Shown here: positions 36,846-48,416 of the stretch, piece by piece
Layout: each line of letters opens with the position of its first letter
Numbering within the stretch: position 1 is the stretch's first letter
NCBI RefSeq assembly: GCF_018320785.1
Contig: NC_054867.1
Span: 33,111,855-33,175,854 of the forward strand
DNA from: Cheilinus undulatus
Lineage: Eukaryota; Chordata; Actinopteri; Labriformes; Labridae
Length of the DNA stretch: 64,000 nucleotides
Direction: 5' to 3'
Position numbers and translations under genes: made by a program
The notes under the pieces: generated by a model
The model's input: only the letters and a program-made list of their open reading frames with translations
Database searches by the model: none
What the model was told of the DNA's origin: nothing

Positions 36846-38448
36846 AGAGATTGAAAAACTATAAAAATGTCTTTGCATCATGCAAATAAGCTCTTAATCA
36901 CATGCTGTAGTTTTGTTTAGCTCATTAAAACAACAAACCTTTATCCATCGGCATTTTATTATTTGGTCATGTTTTATACTCTACTGTTGCTCATTTGAAG
37001 GAAAATGTTGATCTGCATGGATGCTTTAGCTCACTGAGAAGTTAATCCAAATAGCTCCACTGTAACAACACAACAAAAAGTCAAAAACAAAGAACATCTA
37101 AGGAATCCATTTCCCATCAGTCAGTCTGCTTCCAGTGTTTCCTGCAGACTTCCCTGTCCTGCACATCAGACTAAGTTGTAGTGTGATGTAATACTGAAAT
37201 CACTCCATAAATACTTTCCACAGCTCCTCGTGTTTGTGTCTACATGTCATGATTTTATCAGCTCCATCTCCTCTTTTCCAGGATGCTGCTGTTATTTTGT
37301 ACTCCTCAAGGACAGATTTAAAGCCAGCTGAAGCACGTGTTATCCAGTTGAGATCAAACTAGAATAATGGCTCCCTCTTCTGGCCAAACTTTTATCCTCT
37401 GCTCTGTTTCTTCTCTGTATGATCACTGGCAACATGCCAATGGTCATACTCAACATATGGAGAATTTTAGTGTCAACATCAGATAACGTGCATTGGCTTA
37501 ACATGTGTTGTTAAACTGTCTTTTCTTTTATGGGCTGGCATGTTATCAAATGAAACACTGAGGTACAAAATGATATCCACAGGGAGCAGCTTTATGAAGT
37601 AAAAGAAGTCCCATTCATATAAAGTTTCAGTACGTGTCATGACACACATAAATCACTGATCATTTAGTTTTCCATATGGCTTGTGGGAGAAATGACTAAT
37701 GTCTAAATGCAATGGAAGAAGTCATGCTGCATTAAATTCATTATTAATTTAAACACTGTAGAAAATATATTTTATCATTCTAATTATCTATATTGAATAA
37801 AAAGGGATATCATTGAAATTCATTTCAATGCCAGATAAAAGATTATTTTGAAGTATACACTAAAAGCACAGATGACAGCCTTCTACCCTCAGAAAGAAGG
37901 GATGACTTCATGAAGAGGCTTTTAGTTCAGAGAACAGTTATGATAGAGGGTTACTTTGATTTCTGTGCGGGGTTATAGACGTAAGGAACAGTCCACAAAC
38001 ATGTTTTCTCTCACACAAGGCAGTTTCATGACTGTCTTTACGGTTCATACACAGACACCTCTGTAGAGTTAAATTAACATTCCAGTTCCAAAAAATTAGA
38101 ATTTTCTGGCTATTATTTGTGTTTTCAGGTTTTAAGGGGTTAATCCATTTTCCAATCGTTTCTGCTGCTAACTTAGCATTAGCCACCATATTGGTTTCCT
38201 ACATGGGTTGTCACATGGGCTGTTCTGCCATCATGCCATGCTTTGCCAAACTGTGCACGTCTTAACAGTGGAGATGTCCTGAACAGCTCATAATAGAGAG
38301 ACAGAGAGCCTGTTCTGTGGCCCTTTGTGTCAATGCAGACAGGAACTGCTTTAAATGATGGCACAAATTCAGCAAATTCAAAAAAGTGCAAGTCCTTTTT
38401 TAAAAAAAAAAAAAAAAGTAAATATTTAAAGACTTTTGGTCTAAAAGT

Positions 38449-38481
<33 letters not shown>

Positions 38482-39966
38482 CGTGGTCCCCAAAGAGATG
38501 GGAGAACAAGTTTGTGCAAAACAAGACTTAGTCCATTGCTACATTCTACGTTTCTTGTTTTGTGCATTTCCTTGTGCTCTACCCAGCAGCTTTATATATC
38601 TCACAAAGCTTCTACAATATAAATGTCTGTTTTAGGGGGCATTTCAATAGGACACACCAACATGCACCCTTATGAAACCAAATCCCAGCAATGGATTATA
38701 TGCACCTTTAGCACTGTGATGCTTGAGGTCCATTCATCTGTTGCTGATTGTGGGCCTGAGCAGACTGTGGTCAAATGTGCCCATGGTGCTTCTCTCTGAC
38801 TGGAGCAGGCTGAAGCTGAGCTAATGAAACTAGAGAGGTAGACTGGTGGAGGCGCAGATGTCTGACTAGAGTCAGAGTCGTGGACAGGCAGTGGAAGAGA
38901 GAGATTACAAAGTGAAACACCACTCTGGATGTTACTCTAATCCAGGAATCTTAGCAGACAGCTGCTGCCATGACTAGAGATAGAGAGGGCACTGCAGCCA
39001 CCACTTCAAGTACACACATGAACACAGAGAAACAGACTTACAGCAACAATTCTTTATTCATTTGTACAATAGGACAACACCCACTAAATCATTTTGTCAA
39101 GAATGTTTTATTCTCTGCTATGCAAAAGAGGAAGAAATTTTTGTATTATGTACTCTACCTCTGAAGCTCTATCTGACCCTGCTGAAACCTTCTATAGTCA
39201 TACATTAGTGGTATAACAACATTTATTTGAATAATGATGCTTAAATGGAGAGTTAATGAGTGATACCATGCCTCATTTGCACTTAATGCATCTGTTCTTG
39301 ACTGTGAGATCCCGCTGCTTCCCAATGGCCCCTCTTCTATTTTAACAGGATAATTACATTTAAAACTAATCTCATTTCAAAGAGAAAATTTAAAAAGCTG
39401 TAGCTTTAATGACGTTAATTCACTCAAGAATTCACCCAGTGTAATTAATCTTTTTCAAAAGAGCTAATTATTCTTAGGTTTATGACCTTTGATAAAAATA
39501 TTATCCTCTGCCATGCACTGGATGTTGCACATGCTCAAATTGTTAACTGCTATAAAACCACTAAAGTCTTATGTATAATCATGACTTTATAGTCTGACAT
39601 TTATTTAAAAAAAAAATAACTGAAACATTCTCAGTTTGTATAAAAACATTGCAACCCCTCTATGCCTGGGAAAAACTTCAGTGTGTTGTGCAAAAAGAGA
39701 CACTTTTCAGAATCCTATTTTAAATTTATCTATGCAACGTCATTCACCAACAACAACCCTAACTGTTGCAAACTCAGATTCTTAAAAAAAAACTGTATAT
39801 TAATTACATTTCCAGTCCAAATTCTTGTTCAAAATCTTAATTGCTGAAATTTTGTGGGAACAGATGTCTGATTACATATCAAAAAGAGTCAAATAGTCTT
39901 GTCCACTTGAGATCAGTCCATCTGATTGACACCAGTGCAAAAAGTAAATATCCCTCTCTGGATGTG
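36846..39966. other. Between oxtr and caveolin; no gene recognised
   Basis: AT-rich DNA with poly-A (about 38401-38416) and poly-T (about 38452-38477) tracts. For the - strand caveolin, a possible AATAAA (TTTATT on +) lies at 39600-39605, about 360 bp past its stop. No other coding signal. Confidence 0.45.
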
Positions 39967-40117
39967 TTATTCTTTGGCCAGATGGATGCTGAAGCCTCCA
40001 CAGCATCTTCCTGCACTCTTGAAGAAAGGACGCACAATGACGCCCAGCACGATGCTCCATAGACTCTGCAGCCAGCGTGTGCCGATGGAGACACACTGGA
40101 TACAAGGACTTACCATC
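39967..40117 (-). CDS. Caveolin (caveolin-2 class), exon 3
   Basis: A 151-bp final exon. The acceptor TTTATTGTCTCACTGACAG ends at 40118, and the first base completes the Trp codon split at the end of exon 2 (TG|G), giving ...HIW-MVSPCIQC. It encodes MVSPCIQCVSIGTRWLQSLW, then SIVLGVIVRPFFKSAGRCCG, then GFSIHLAKE and TAA (39967-39969). This aligns with the C-terminal segment of caveolin-2 in human (CLHIW, PFVKTC, SVGRCFSS, SLQL). Cysteines C4 and C7 of the exon and the CC pair are candidate palmitoylation sites. The exon is too short to stand out as an ORF; phase, splice sites and homology support it. Confidence 0.88.
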
Positions 40118-40311
40118 CTGTCAGTGAGACAATAAACACAATTACTACTGCCTTTTATATAAAAAGTACAGATATGCTCAGAAAATAATTAGATTCCCCA
40201 GGAGCTTTGTTAATTCCAGGCTCTCCAAGCTTCAGGTTTTCCTTTTTTTAAAATTTGGTCACATTTTTTCAAACATCTTTGCTTATAAATGGAATTATGT
40301 GGCAATATTAC

Positions 40312-40860
40312 CAGGCCTGCCCACAGATTTGGCTGGGCCCCTGAGAAATCCATTAAATGGACCCTCCCCTGTTGTGATTTATTGATTATATAAATGCATG
40401 TGGTTTGGATCTGTAGCATTGGTGTTAACATCCTGGCTAACAGTTGCGACTTTTTGACTGCTTTAAACCATTTTCCCTTGCCCATTTTTACATTCCTTTG
40501 CCCGTTTCTGCATTTTCCCCGCCCGTTGTTGCTCCTTTTTGCTTTTCTCAGCTCATTTTTACTGCTGTTATCTCATTTTTCCCAGTTTGCCCATTTTTGC
40601 CACTTTTAACCAAGTTTGGCCTTTTATCCAATTTTGCCTCTTTTTACCCATTTTTGCCACTTTAAAGCATTTTTCACCATTTACCCCCCGCAGTTTTGCC
40701 CTTTTTCACCTTGATTAACAGTTTTGCTGCAACCCAATTTTAAACTCTTTAACCCAATTTGCCACTTTTTAACTGCTCTCCAGAACTTTTTTCTCTGCCA
40801 CATTTTGCTTTTTCAAACCCCTAATGGCCATTTTTTTTTAGCTTTTTTTGCCTTGTTTTG
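40312..40860 (+). repeat. GGCTGGGCCCCTGA-headed repeat with TTTTGCC array, copy 2
   Basis: Head GCCTGCCCACAGATTTGGCT, CCCTCCCCTGTTGTGATTTA and GTTAACATCCTGGCTAACAG, then about 390 bp of TTTTGCC(C/A)-type units such as CCCATTTTTGCCACTTT. Lies in caveolin intron 2. Confidence 0.7.
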
Positions 40861-41894
40861 CAATTAATATACTAATTTTCCCTTCAGTTATTCCAGTTCC
40901 TTCTACTTTATACTCTGACATCCTGACTTGACTGATCATGCTTAGCTGAAGTCTGACATCACTTTCCAAATGATTTAGTTCAAAGTGCCAATCAACATTG
41001 TGAACATTACCAAAAAAGGCCATTCTCTTTTATGAAATGGGATTTACATTTTGAAAAGGTTGTACTATACCAAAGCATAAATGAATACATAAAATTCATC
41101 TTTGTTGCTTTCATAAGAGTGGATAGTGTTTTTGTTAAATATAAAATATTGTTATCACAGATTAACTTAACAATGGATCATATTTTCCCATCCTCCATGG
41201 GCCCCAGAAAGCTCTCCCCATTATCCCCTTTTATGGGCCACCTTGGATATCATGGCAGATGAATCAGATGAATCTGACTTTGGTTTTACCCTGATGTACC
41301 TGAAGTGCCATCAGAAGAGTGATTTTTCATGCTGTCTGTGGGAAATTTAAACAAGAAAGTAGGGATTAGAAATTCTAAAATGTATTTAAAAAATGTGAAT
41401 GATCTCCTAAATTTTCCTTATTTTTTTCCTTGGACTATTGTTCAGGATAAACAGATCAGAACTCCTGAATGGACAGCTATTAAATTGTGCACTGATATTC
41501 GTGTTGATTACCTTCACCAAGGAGGTTATCGTCATGGACGGATTTTGATGAAATTTTCAGGAAATTTCAGAAATGGCATAAGGAAGAACTTATTCGATTT
41601 TGGGACTGATCTGAATCACCATCTGGATCCAGGAATTTTTTAAAGGATTCTTTACTATTGGGAGATAGAACTAATGGCGGAGGTCTGCGCTATCCAAGTG
41701 CTTTTCTAGTTCCTCATGTCATCATTAGATCAGAAGTATCTTTGCATTCAATAATCTGGTTTGGAAAGCATATGTAATGGCATTTAGCGATGAAGTTGCA
41801 GATTCCAATAAACAGACATGAGCCTACTTAGATGGCTGAAAACTCAAGAATAGATCGGAAGGCCTACTTTAGATTCAGTTTTTGCCCTTTTTAG

Positions 41895-42215
41895 CTGTTG
41901 TGTAACCTGCAGTGTAACGCTTTATGAACCAACACATTACAGTAACTCCGTTACTTTTATGGTAATGCGTGGTGTAATGCATTTCTTTTTAAGATCACTA
42001 ATGCAGTTGCAATTACTGAGAATTGAAATCACTCTTTACTCCATACATTCTAGATGCATCCCACACAAAGTGAAACATTTCAAGGCTTTTTTACCACATA
42101 ACTAGTTACTTTTACAAAGCAGTAACTCAGTTACTAACTCAGTTACTTTTTGCAAACAGTAACCAGTAACTGTAACTAGTTTCTATTTTTCAGTAACTTG
42201 CCCAACACTGGTAAC
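41895..42215 (-). mobile_element. Non-autonomous hAT-like repeat of the AACTAGTTACTTTT class
   Basis: Rich in GTAACTAGTTAC-like text (ACATAACTAGTTACTTTTAC, CAGTAACTCAGTTACTTTTT) and ending CAGTAACTTGCCCAACACTG, a terminus very common in fish repeats as I remember it. In caveolin intron 2. Non-coding; edges approximate. Confidence 0.55.
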
Positions 42216-42479
42216 CAGACACACTAGATAGACTGTCTCGCATATCAGATATTATTACCAGCCTGTTGGTGAATCAGCCTGGCAGAAGAAGAGCTAAAAC
42301 ATCTTTTCTGCCAAGAAAAGCTTTCAGTACAGTTCTTTGCTCTTCTTTTAATAAAGAAATGCTGTCAGGTTCTAATAAAACTGCTGCTGTGGCTACATCC
42401 ACATTGCTTCACTGGCACCCATTGTTTACTGGCTGGTTATCAAATGATGCTGAGCAATCCAGCCATTCTTAGCAGGCAC

Positions 42480-43190
42480 AAAATTTTCAGATTGAAACTT
42501 TCCAAGCTGAATGAGACAGTCTGACTGCTGACCATAGATCTCAGACGCCCCCACCCCTTACAGACAACTATAGTGAGACGCTGCATGTATCAGAATGGAA
42601 ATGCACACTAAAACTTACATATAAAAGGTTGGATTTAACTTCCAGTTAGGGTAAGGATATGAGTTAAGGTGAGGTTTAGTATACAAATAGGTTTAAGGTC
42701 AAAACTTGACCTGCAAAACCTAATTAAAACATTCAGTAAAGTCAAGTAAATTGTCACTTTCAGGAATAAAGCTTCTCCATTAAAACACTCCAACACAGAC
42801 TACAGTAGGTGAGACTAAAGCTAACGAAGCTTCATTAGCTATATACATAAGATAGCCGATGTAGCAAATGTAGCTGAATTAAAGCAAGTGAGGCTATATT
42901 GTCTATGTTAGATATATAGCTTACACAGCTACATAACTAATGTAGATAAAGCCAAAGCAAATGAAAATTAATTTAATTATGCTACGTTTGCTACAGCTAG
43001 ACCTGTTTGAGAAGTAGGTATGCTCGTAGCTACATTGGCTTACATAGTAGCGTTAACAACATAGCTAGCAAAGCTATGTTAGCTTTGGCTAAAGGTAATG
43101 AACTACTTCTAAAATGGGTCTCTAGATAATTTAACCCTGTAGTAGTAGGTGTGTCCTGAGAGAGAATTTGTTTAGCTCTGAAAATTGAGA
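42480..43190 (+). repeat. AGCTA-rich dispersed element, copy A
   Basis: Flank text CAGAATGGAAATGCACACTA and GACCTGCAAAACCTAATTAA leads into about 320 bp (42795-43115) dominated by TAGCTA/AGCTAC/ATAGCTTA words, then AACTACTTCTAAAATGGGTC. Matching flanks occur in inverted order at 59880-60610 and in part at 52440-53060. Sits inside caveolin intron 2. Confidence 0.65.
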
Positions 43191-43240
43191 GTTGCATAGT
43201 GATCCTTAAATATATGAAGAAATGCATAATCTAAACGTAC

Positions 43241-43428
43241 CAAATATGAAGGCAGCTGAGGATGGCAAAGAGCAGACCCGAGAGAATGGACACAGGAATG
43301 GCCAGAATCACTGTTACAATCCTGTAGATCCAGACCCTTGACACCTCAAACAGGGCGTTACTCCAGATCCATACTCTGTCCCCGCTGCGTACTGACACTG
43401 GCTCAGCAATCACATCCTCAAACGTCAC
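43241..43428 (-). CDS. Caveolin (caveolin-2 class), exon 2
   Basis: A 188-bp exon between acceptor CTGTATGTCTCCAG (ending 43429) and donor GTACGT (43240-43235), encoding residues 77-138 plus two bases of Trp139. It holds the caveolin signature FEDVIAEP (79-86) and a scaffolding-like segment ([20 protein letters not shown]). Next comes the long hydrophobic hairpin [20 protein letters not shown], then LSCLHIW. In human caveolins only CAV2 is split just after HIW; CAV1 and CAV3 carry this part in one exon. SNALFEVS also resembles CAV2 (SHALFEIS) rather than CAV1/3 (SFTTFTVT). Caveolins insert in the cytoplasmic leaflet and oligomerise in caveolae; caveolin-2 types usually need a caveolin-1/3 partner. 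Confidence 0.95.
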
Positions 43429-43628
43429 CTGGAGACATACAGAAACAAAGGTACAGCTGCTGCATGACCACCCACCCATCACTTCAATCACCTCAAATAA
43501 TTCCATAGTGGGGCAGCACAGTCAGCCAAGCAGTGTTTTTGTTCTACGTGCGAAGTTTTTCTTTGTGATTTATGCAAACTGCATGTGACAAATGTGCATA
43601 AATGACCCACTGCAGAAGAATGCAATAC

Positions 43629-43856
43629 CTTGAGGCAGTCATTGATACCTCGGGGGTCTCTGACATTGATCAGAGGCTTGGTGTCACTGATTTCCACCAG
43701 TGTAGATGTGTGTATGTTTTCATCTTCTTCCATTGCAGGAGGGGCCCTCCACAGTGTCTGAGGTTCATCTCCGTTATCATATTCCTCAGGGTCACTGGAG
43801 TCTCCTAAGTCGATCTCCACTTCCTCTGAGTCTTCCCCCTTCATCGTGTAGTCCAT
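43629..43856 (-). CDS. Caveolin (caveolin-2 class), exon 1
   Basis: Encodes residues 1-76 from ATG at 43856: a strongly acidic N-terminus (GEDSEEVEIDLGDSSDPEEY), then INVRDPRGINDCLK, the conserved lead-in to the caveolin signature. The donor GTATTG lies at 43628; the intron to exon 2 is only 200 bp and phase 0. The full protein is 188 aa (human CAV2 is 162), the excess being in the acidic N-terminus. The frame is open upstream to an ATG at 43955, but TTTTAATTTCTTTATATGTCAG just before 43857 looks like an acceptor, so the MDYTMKG start is preferred and an upstream non-coding exon is likely. The gene may be the Cav2-related caveolin described in non-mammals (from memory). Confidence 0.85.
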
Positions 43857-43956
43857 CCTGACATATAAAGAAATTAAAACCCAGAGAGCAGAGACTTCTT
43901 TTTCCCTGCAGTTCAGACTGACGCTGCTGACTGGACCCCTCAGCTGGCCGAGCACT

Positions 43957-44329
43957 GAGGTTATATTAGGAACGTTACGGTGCCCTGCATGGTATTTGCA
44001 GATGGTCTTTCAAGTCAAGATCATTTTCATGTGCAGTAGGTTATAAATACTCTCAGCATGGAGATACACTGATTCACTGTACTGGGAATGCAGTCACTTA
44101 GACACATACAAAACATAAGATAAACCTGCAGGGGGATATCAAGATGTCCAGTTTTAAATTGTATTTACTTTGATTCATTTAACCAGAAAAACCTCACTGA
44201 ATATGAATCCAATCCAAGGTATTAATAAGACAAAATACACTCAATCACATCATCCTGAGACTTAATAAAGGCAGGTTTAGCTCCTTTTTTTAATTTAAAA
44301 ACATATTGGTTTTTGGGGTTTTTTTTAGG
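43957..44329. other. Upstream of caveolin exon 1
   Basis: Probable 5' flank or first intron. No TATA box or CpG-rich block is obvious. Confidence 0.4.
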
Positions 44330-44660
44330 AACATTTTAACTTGTTTCCTGAACAATATCAAAGGCTTCTCGTAAGTGACAGAGAGCCTGTTAGGAGAGGC
44401 ACAATAAGTGACAGTGTTATCGGCATATGAATGAAAATTTCCATTGGGAACATCGTGACCAGTGCTGTTAATGTAAAGAGTAACGGCCCCAAGACTGAGC
44501 CCTGAGGCACTCCATTTTTAACTTCAAGATATTTGCAAGTAAAGCCTTCGGCTCACACACAGGTCTGTTTGCTACATAAGTTTCAACCAGTGGAGAGATT
44601 GTTCTGACAAACCAAAACAACCTGGCTAAATTAAGAGAAAGTTTGAGTTTCTGCTTCTTA
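44330..44660 (-). pseudogene. LINE reverse-transcriptase domain fragment
   Basis: In mixed - strand frames: KYLEVKNGVPQGSVLGPLLF (about 44480-44545), then YINSTGHDVPNGNFHSYADN and TVTYCA (about 44395-44465). These are two adjacent conserved RT blocks; the catalytic YADD reads YADN. Frameshifts and a stop show decay. Same broad LINE type as the fragment at 4690-5005, though possibly a different family. Confidence 0.75.
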
Positions 44661-44924
44661 AGTTGAATGGCCTTGATTTTTGCACTCTTACATTGCAAAA
44701 ATACCCACAGTTCAACACAAGATTAGTCAGGGTTGATTTCAATCATTTGGAGGCCCCAGGCAAAGACCAACATGATGTTTTTTTCTCATTTTGCAAAAAA
44801 AGCAGATATAGCAAAAAAAATAGAAAATATAAGAAAATAAAAATAAAACAAAAACAGCTGTTTTGTACCAGAAAAGACATCTTACTATGGGACATGTCTT
44901 AATCTGAAATGTCAATACCCTACA

Positions 44925-45420
44925 GCAGGGGTCATCAACTCCATTTGCACGAAGGCCAGATTTTTCTTAATAGACACTGTGGGGGGTGGACATTGAAACT
45001 AACTACCATAAAATCAATGTTTTGGTCTGATTAACATATTCTTGTAAAAATACCTCCTTTAACAGAACTTTTAGCCATTTTAGATCAGCCCATGTCACCT
45101 ATACTGCAGCAAGCCACAAGGGGGCAATTGAAATATTTAGCTACATATTTCTGGATCCTTCATGATGTCCATGACTGAGTATGACACTAATATGATATGT
45201 CATCATTAGCCAAAAACACATAGAAGAAACATCTTTTGTGTAGATTCTCAGAAAGGGAAACTGCACCCTCGAAGAGACGTGTGTGGAACATTGATGTGAA
45301 AAATAACAGCTTTAATCAAGACAAGACTGTTAAGTATATGTTTACCATGCCAACTACAGTCTATCAATAAAGGCAATTTTCCAATATAAAGATATTTTGG
45401 GGTTCTAGCCCTGCTGGTGG
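44925..45420. repeat. hAT-like repeat edge (CAGCAGGGGTCATCAACTC)
   Basis: Begins CAGCAGGGGTCATCAACTCC and CACGAAGGCCAGATTTTTCT, a motif typical of fish hAT-derived repeats as I remember it. The right terminus was not found; boundary approximate. Confidence 0.4.
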
Positions 45421-46604
45421 GGCCAGGGTCTCCTCCTGAGACTCTTTAAGATAATCAGTATCAGTGTTGATAGCGTTTCATTCATTTAAACCGTTTTAAA
45501 ACCCAAAATAAACATATTTATCATTGAAAATAATATCAGCTGTGTTACACCACATTATTTGGTGCAGACAAATCCTGAGGCCCCTTTTGATGCCACAGGC
45601 AGTTACTATTATCTTTGCCTAATGGTGAAGTGTTTCAGTGTTTCTCCCCAGCTTCTCTAAAAGAGGCACTATGCTCTTATTAAAGGGCAGCTAAGACCAT
45701 TTTGTCTAAAAATGAGAGCAATGTTTGAAAATGTTTGGGTTATTTTGTTCTCAGTGCTCACCCGCATGTCAAACAATGATTCTGAGGCCAGAGGCTGGCT
45801 TTGAGAAAGCCAAGCAAAAGATTGCTCTGCCTGATCTGACTGTATGGAGCAGATCAGAGTGTCCTTGAGTTAGGTTTAAGTCACTTTCTAATTTGTTGTC
45901 CCACATGTATGGGTTTTTCAGTTTGTACAGCTCATATAAATTGCCCCCTCAGTCCTCTTACTGTTTGGACCTTTAATAAAAGGGAAATTGATTCAGCTAG
46001 GTCAATGACAGATAAACAACTCTGGTACATTAAATAAGTAAACTATAAATCTTTTGCTTATATACCCAAACCTGGCCTTCTTCATGACTTTATATTACAC
46101 ATTAACCTATCTTTACCTCTTCCCTGAGATCTTTTAGACCACCTCTACCACTAAACCGACACCATCCTCTGTTCCTGTCATAACCACTACAGCCTCTAGA
46201 GGTCACTGCCTAACAACTAAAACTACTGCCTGGACCCATTCAAGCTGCTTGAGCATCACTATGGTCTTGTAGAGCTGGATAAGACCTGCTGTATGCTTTT
46301 TATCCTCTCATGATTTCTCGGAAGGGAAAAGTTTTATCTAACAGCACAAAAAGCTGCAGTAACTATATCGAAAATGTTTCCAACCAAACAGTATACATAG
46401 TGAATAGTATTGTGTTTGCTTAGTTACCCATGTAAAGCTCCAACAGATATAAAACAATAGAAGCTTTTATTTTGACCTTTTCTTGGTAATAAGAGGATTC
46501 TAATGTTTACCAAGTATTTACCTGCTTTTGACTGATTTTACTCTTTATATGTCTACTACTAATAGAAGTAGAGGTAGAAAAAAAGACTAAATACAAATAC
46601 ACTG
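45421..46604. other. No gene recognised
   Basis: Intergenic DNA without recognisable coding or element ends. Confidence 0.4.
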
Positions 46605-47060
46605 TAAAACAAATCTGGTTGCTTTTAGTTTCTCCCTCCCTTATTTGTGGTAAGTGGTGCCTTATAAGTATGAAACCTAAGCCCTGTCTTTGAACAGGAA
46701 GTTGATTTCATCAAAATATTATGTTTTCATATGACAATGATGGACATAGACTGTCTTACTACACAGCATAAAACAAATTTATTTCTCTTTACTTGTATGT
46801 AGTCATTTTGTCAAAACATGTTCCCCAGTAAAAGCTCTTCAATTATTGGGAAATTTTCTTTTAAAACATTAGATTTCCAAAAAATGAAAAACCCTCAAAT
46901 TTCCCAGGTATTACCAAACATTTCTGAGAAAATTCTTAAATATATTTCTACAAAAAATATCCTTAAAAATTCCCTAAATGTTTTATTAAAACTTCCAAAG
47001 TATTTCAATAAAAATTTTCCCCAATTAAAGAAAAGTGTTCTTGCAAATGAAGCTCAGCAT
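46605..47060 (+). repeat. Head-plus-array repeat with AAATTTCC-like units, copy 2
   Basis: Head GCTTTTAGTTTCTCCCTCCC and CTGTCTTTGAACAGGAAGTT, homologous to 27400-27485, followed by degenerate AT-rich units (TTGGGAAATTTTCTTTTAAA, AATTTCCCAGG). Non-coding although open for 81 codons. Confidence 0.55.
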
Positions 47061-47499
47061 TAGTTCTTGCAGGACATGGAAGTCATACACCCAGCAGTGA
47101 TCAGCTGATAGTCAGCTGATAGCGATGATCTCCTCCCACCTCTTGCAGCCAATCACAGCTTTTTTTCTCAGTAATCCCTGCTTGCATCAGTGCTGATGAA
47201 CTGAGCTGCTGCTGCTGGCAAGCTTCACCTCCTCCACCCCAGCCTCCTCCTTTATAGCATAAAGCTTGTTGAACCTTCATATTCAGATTCATGCTTCTAT
47301 GAATTAATTGAATTAAAAACTGAATTAATTATTTTCAATACACATTGTGATAAACGTATCTATCCATATGGGGGTTACTAGTCATGCGCTCCCTGGAAAA
47401 TCAAAGCATGCTGCAGAGAACTCCCTTTGGGCAGAGCTCTCTCCACCTAGTAAAACTGTATATCACTTTTGCAATAAAATAGTTAAATGCATGACGAGT

Positions 47500-47880
47500 G
47501 TTCTTCCTGACTGAAATTTCCCAAAATTCAAAAGCAAATTCCCAATCAAATTTACAAAAAATTACAAATAAATTTCCACAAAATCCATGAAAAATTATGA
47601 ACAATTTCCAAACATACAACAAATTACCTTACATTTTTTATTAAAATTTAAGAAAAATTTGGAAATGTACCCCTAAATTTCCAATCATATTTAAGAAATA
47701 ACAGATAAATTCCCCAAATTTCTATGAAAATACCTAAAGGTTTCAGAGTAACCTCCCAAAGCTTAAAATCAAACACTCCAAAGTATACAATCATGTACCC
47801 CAAAATTTCATGAAAAGTTCCTAAAAGTTTAAAGCAAATCCATCCAACACTCAAAGCAAATTACTTGAAAAAAATAATTT
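47500..47880 (-). repeat. AT-rich degenerate array (AAATTTCC/CCCAAA units)
   Basis: Repeated TTCCCAAAATTC, AATTTCCACAAAATCC and CCCCAAATTTCTATGAAAAT text. Probably the same array type as 29955-30395. Non-coding. Confidence 0.5.
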
Positions 47881-47929
47881 TAGATATATTTTTGAGGCTT
47901 TTAATTGCATTATTCATAGTGTGACAAGG

Positions 47930-48062
47930 AGAGCCAGAAACAGGGATAAGAGAGTGGGGGGGCGGGGGGGCATATGGGGAAGTAGCCACAGGCCAGACGT
48001 TAACCTGTGCCGCCTGTGTACATGGGGTGAACCACTAAACCACTAGGCCATCTGCGCCCCAT
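47930..48062 (-). mobile_element. tRNA-derived SINE, degenerate (- orientation)
   Basis: On the - strand it begins GGGGCGCAGATGGCCTAGTG and has CATGTACACAGGCGGCACAG, like the copies at 15253 and 17661, then a CCCCACTCTCTTATCCCTGT body. The B box is degraded. No clear target duplication. Confidence 0.75.
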
Positions 48063-48416
48063 GACTCAAACTTTTATGGACATAACAGACTATTATCTAA
48101 AAAGTTTTAATATCAGAAATTATAACTATGTTGTAGGCAATCCAAATGCGTCCTCATTTGCGCGTGCAGGGTCTCAAGAAAATGTGACTGAATTTATATG
48201 AACATAAATTCATAATTTTCTGTAAGTTTTTAAAGAAAAACAGCACAATTTAGTGACCATTAAAAGGCCAAGAAATGGATGAAGGACTCTTGTTTAAGTT
48301 ACATAGTTGAAAATCACTCTTGTGTTCACTTTGTGGTCATTCTAATAAAGACTTTTCTCTTTAAATATAAAGACAAAAACTGATCTAAAAGGAAACTTCA
48401 GGAGTTGTATTTTATA

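Noticed and set aside
43857..43955. Upstream in-frame ATG for the caveolin (MLGQLRGPVSS...)
   Set aside because: A good splice acceptor sits just before 43857, and the extension has no caveolin-like features.
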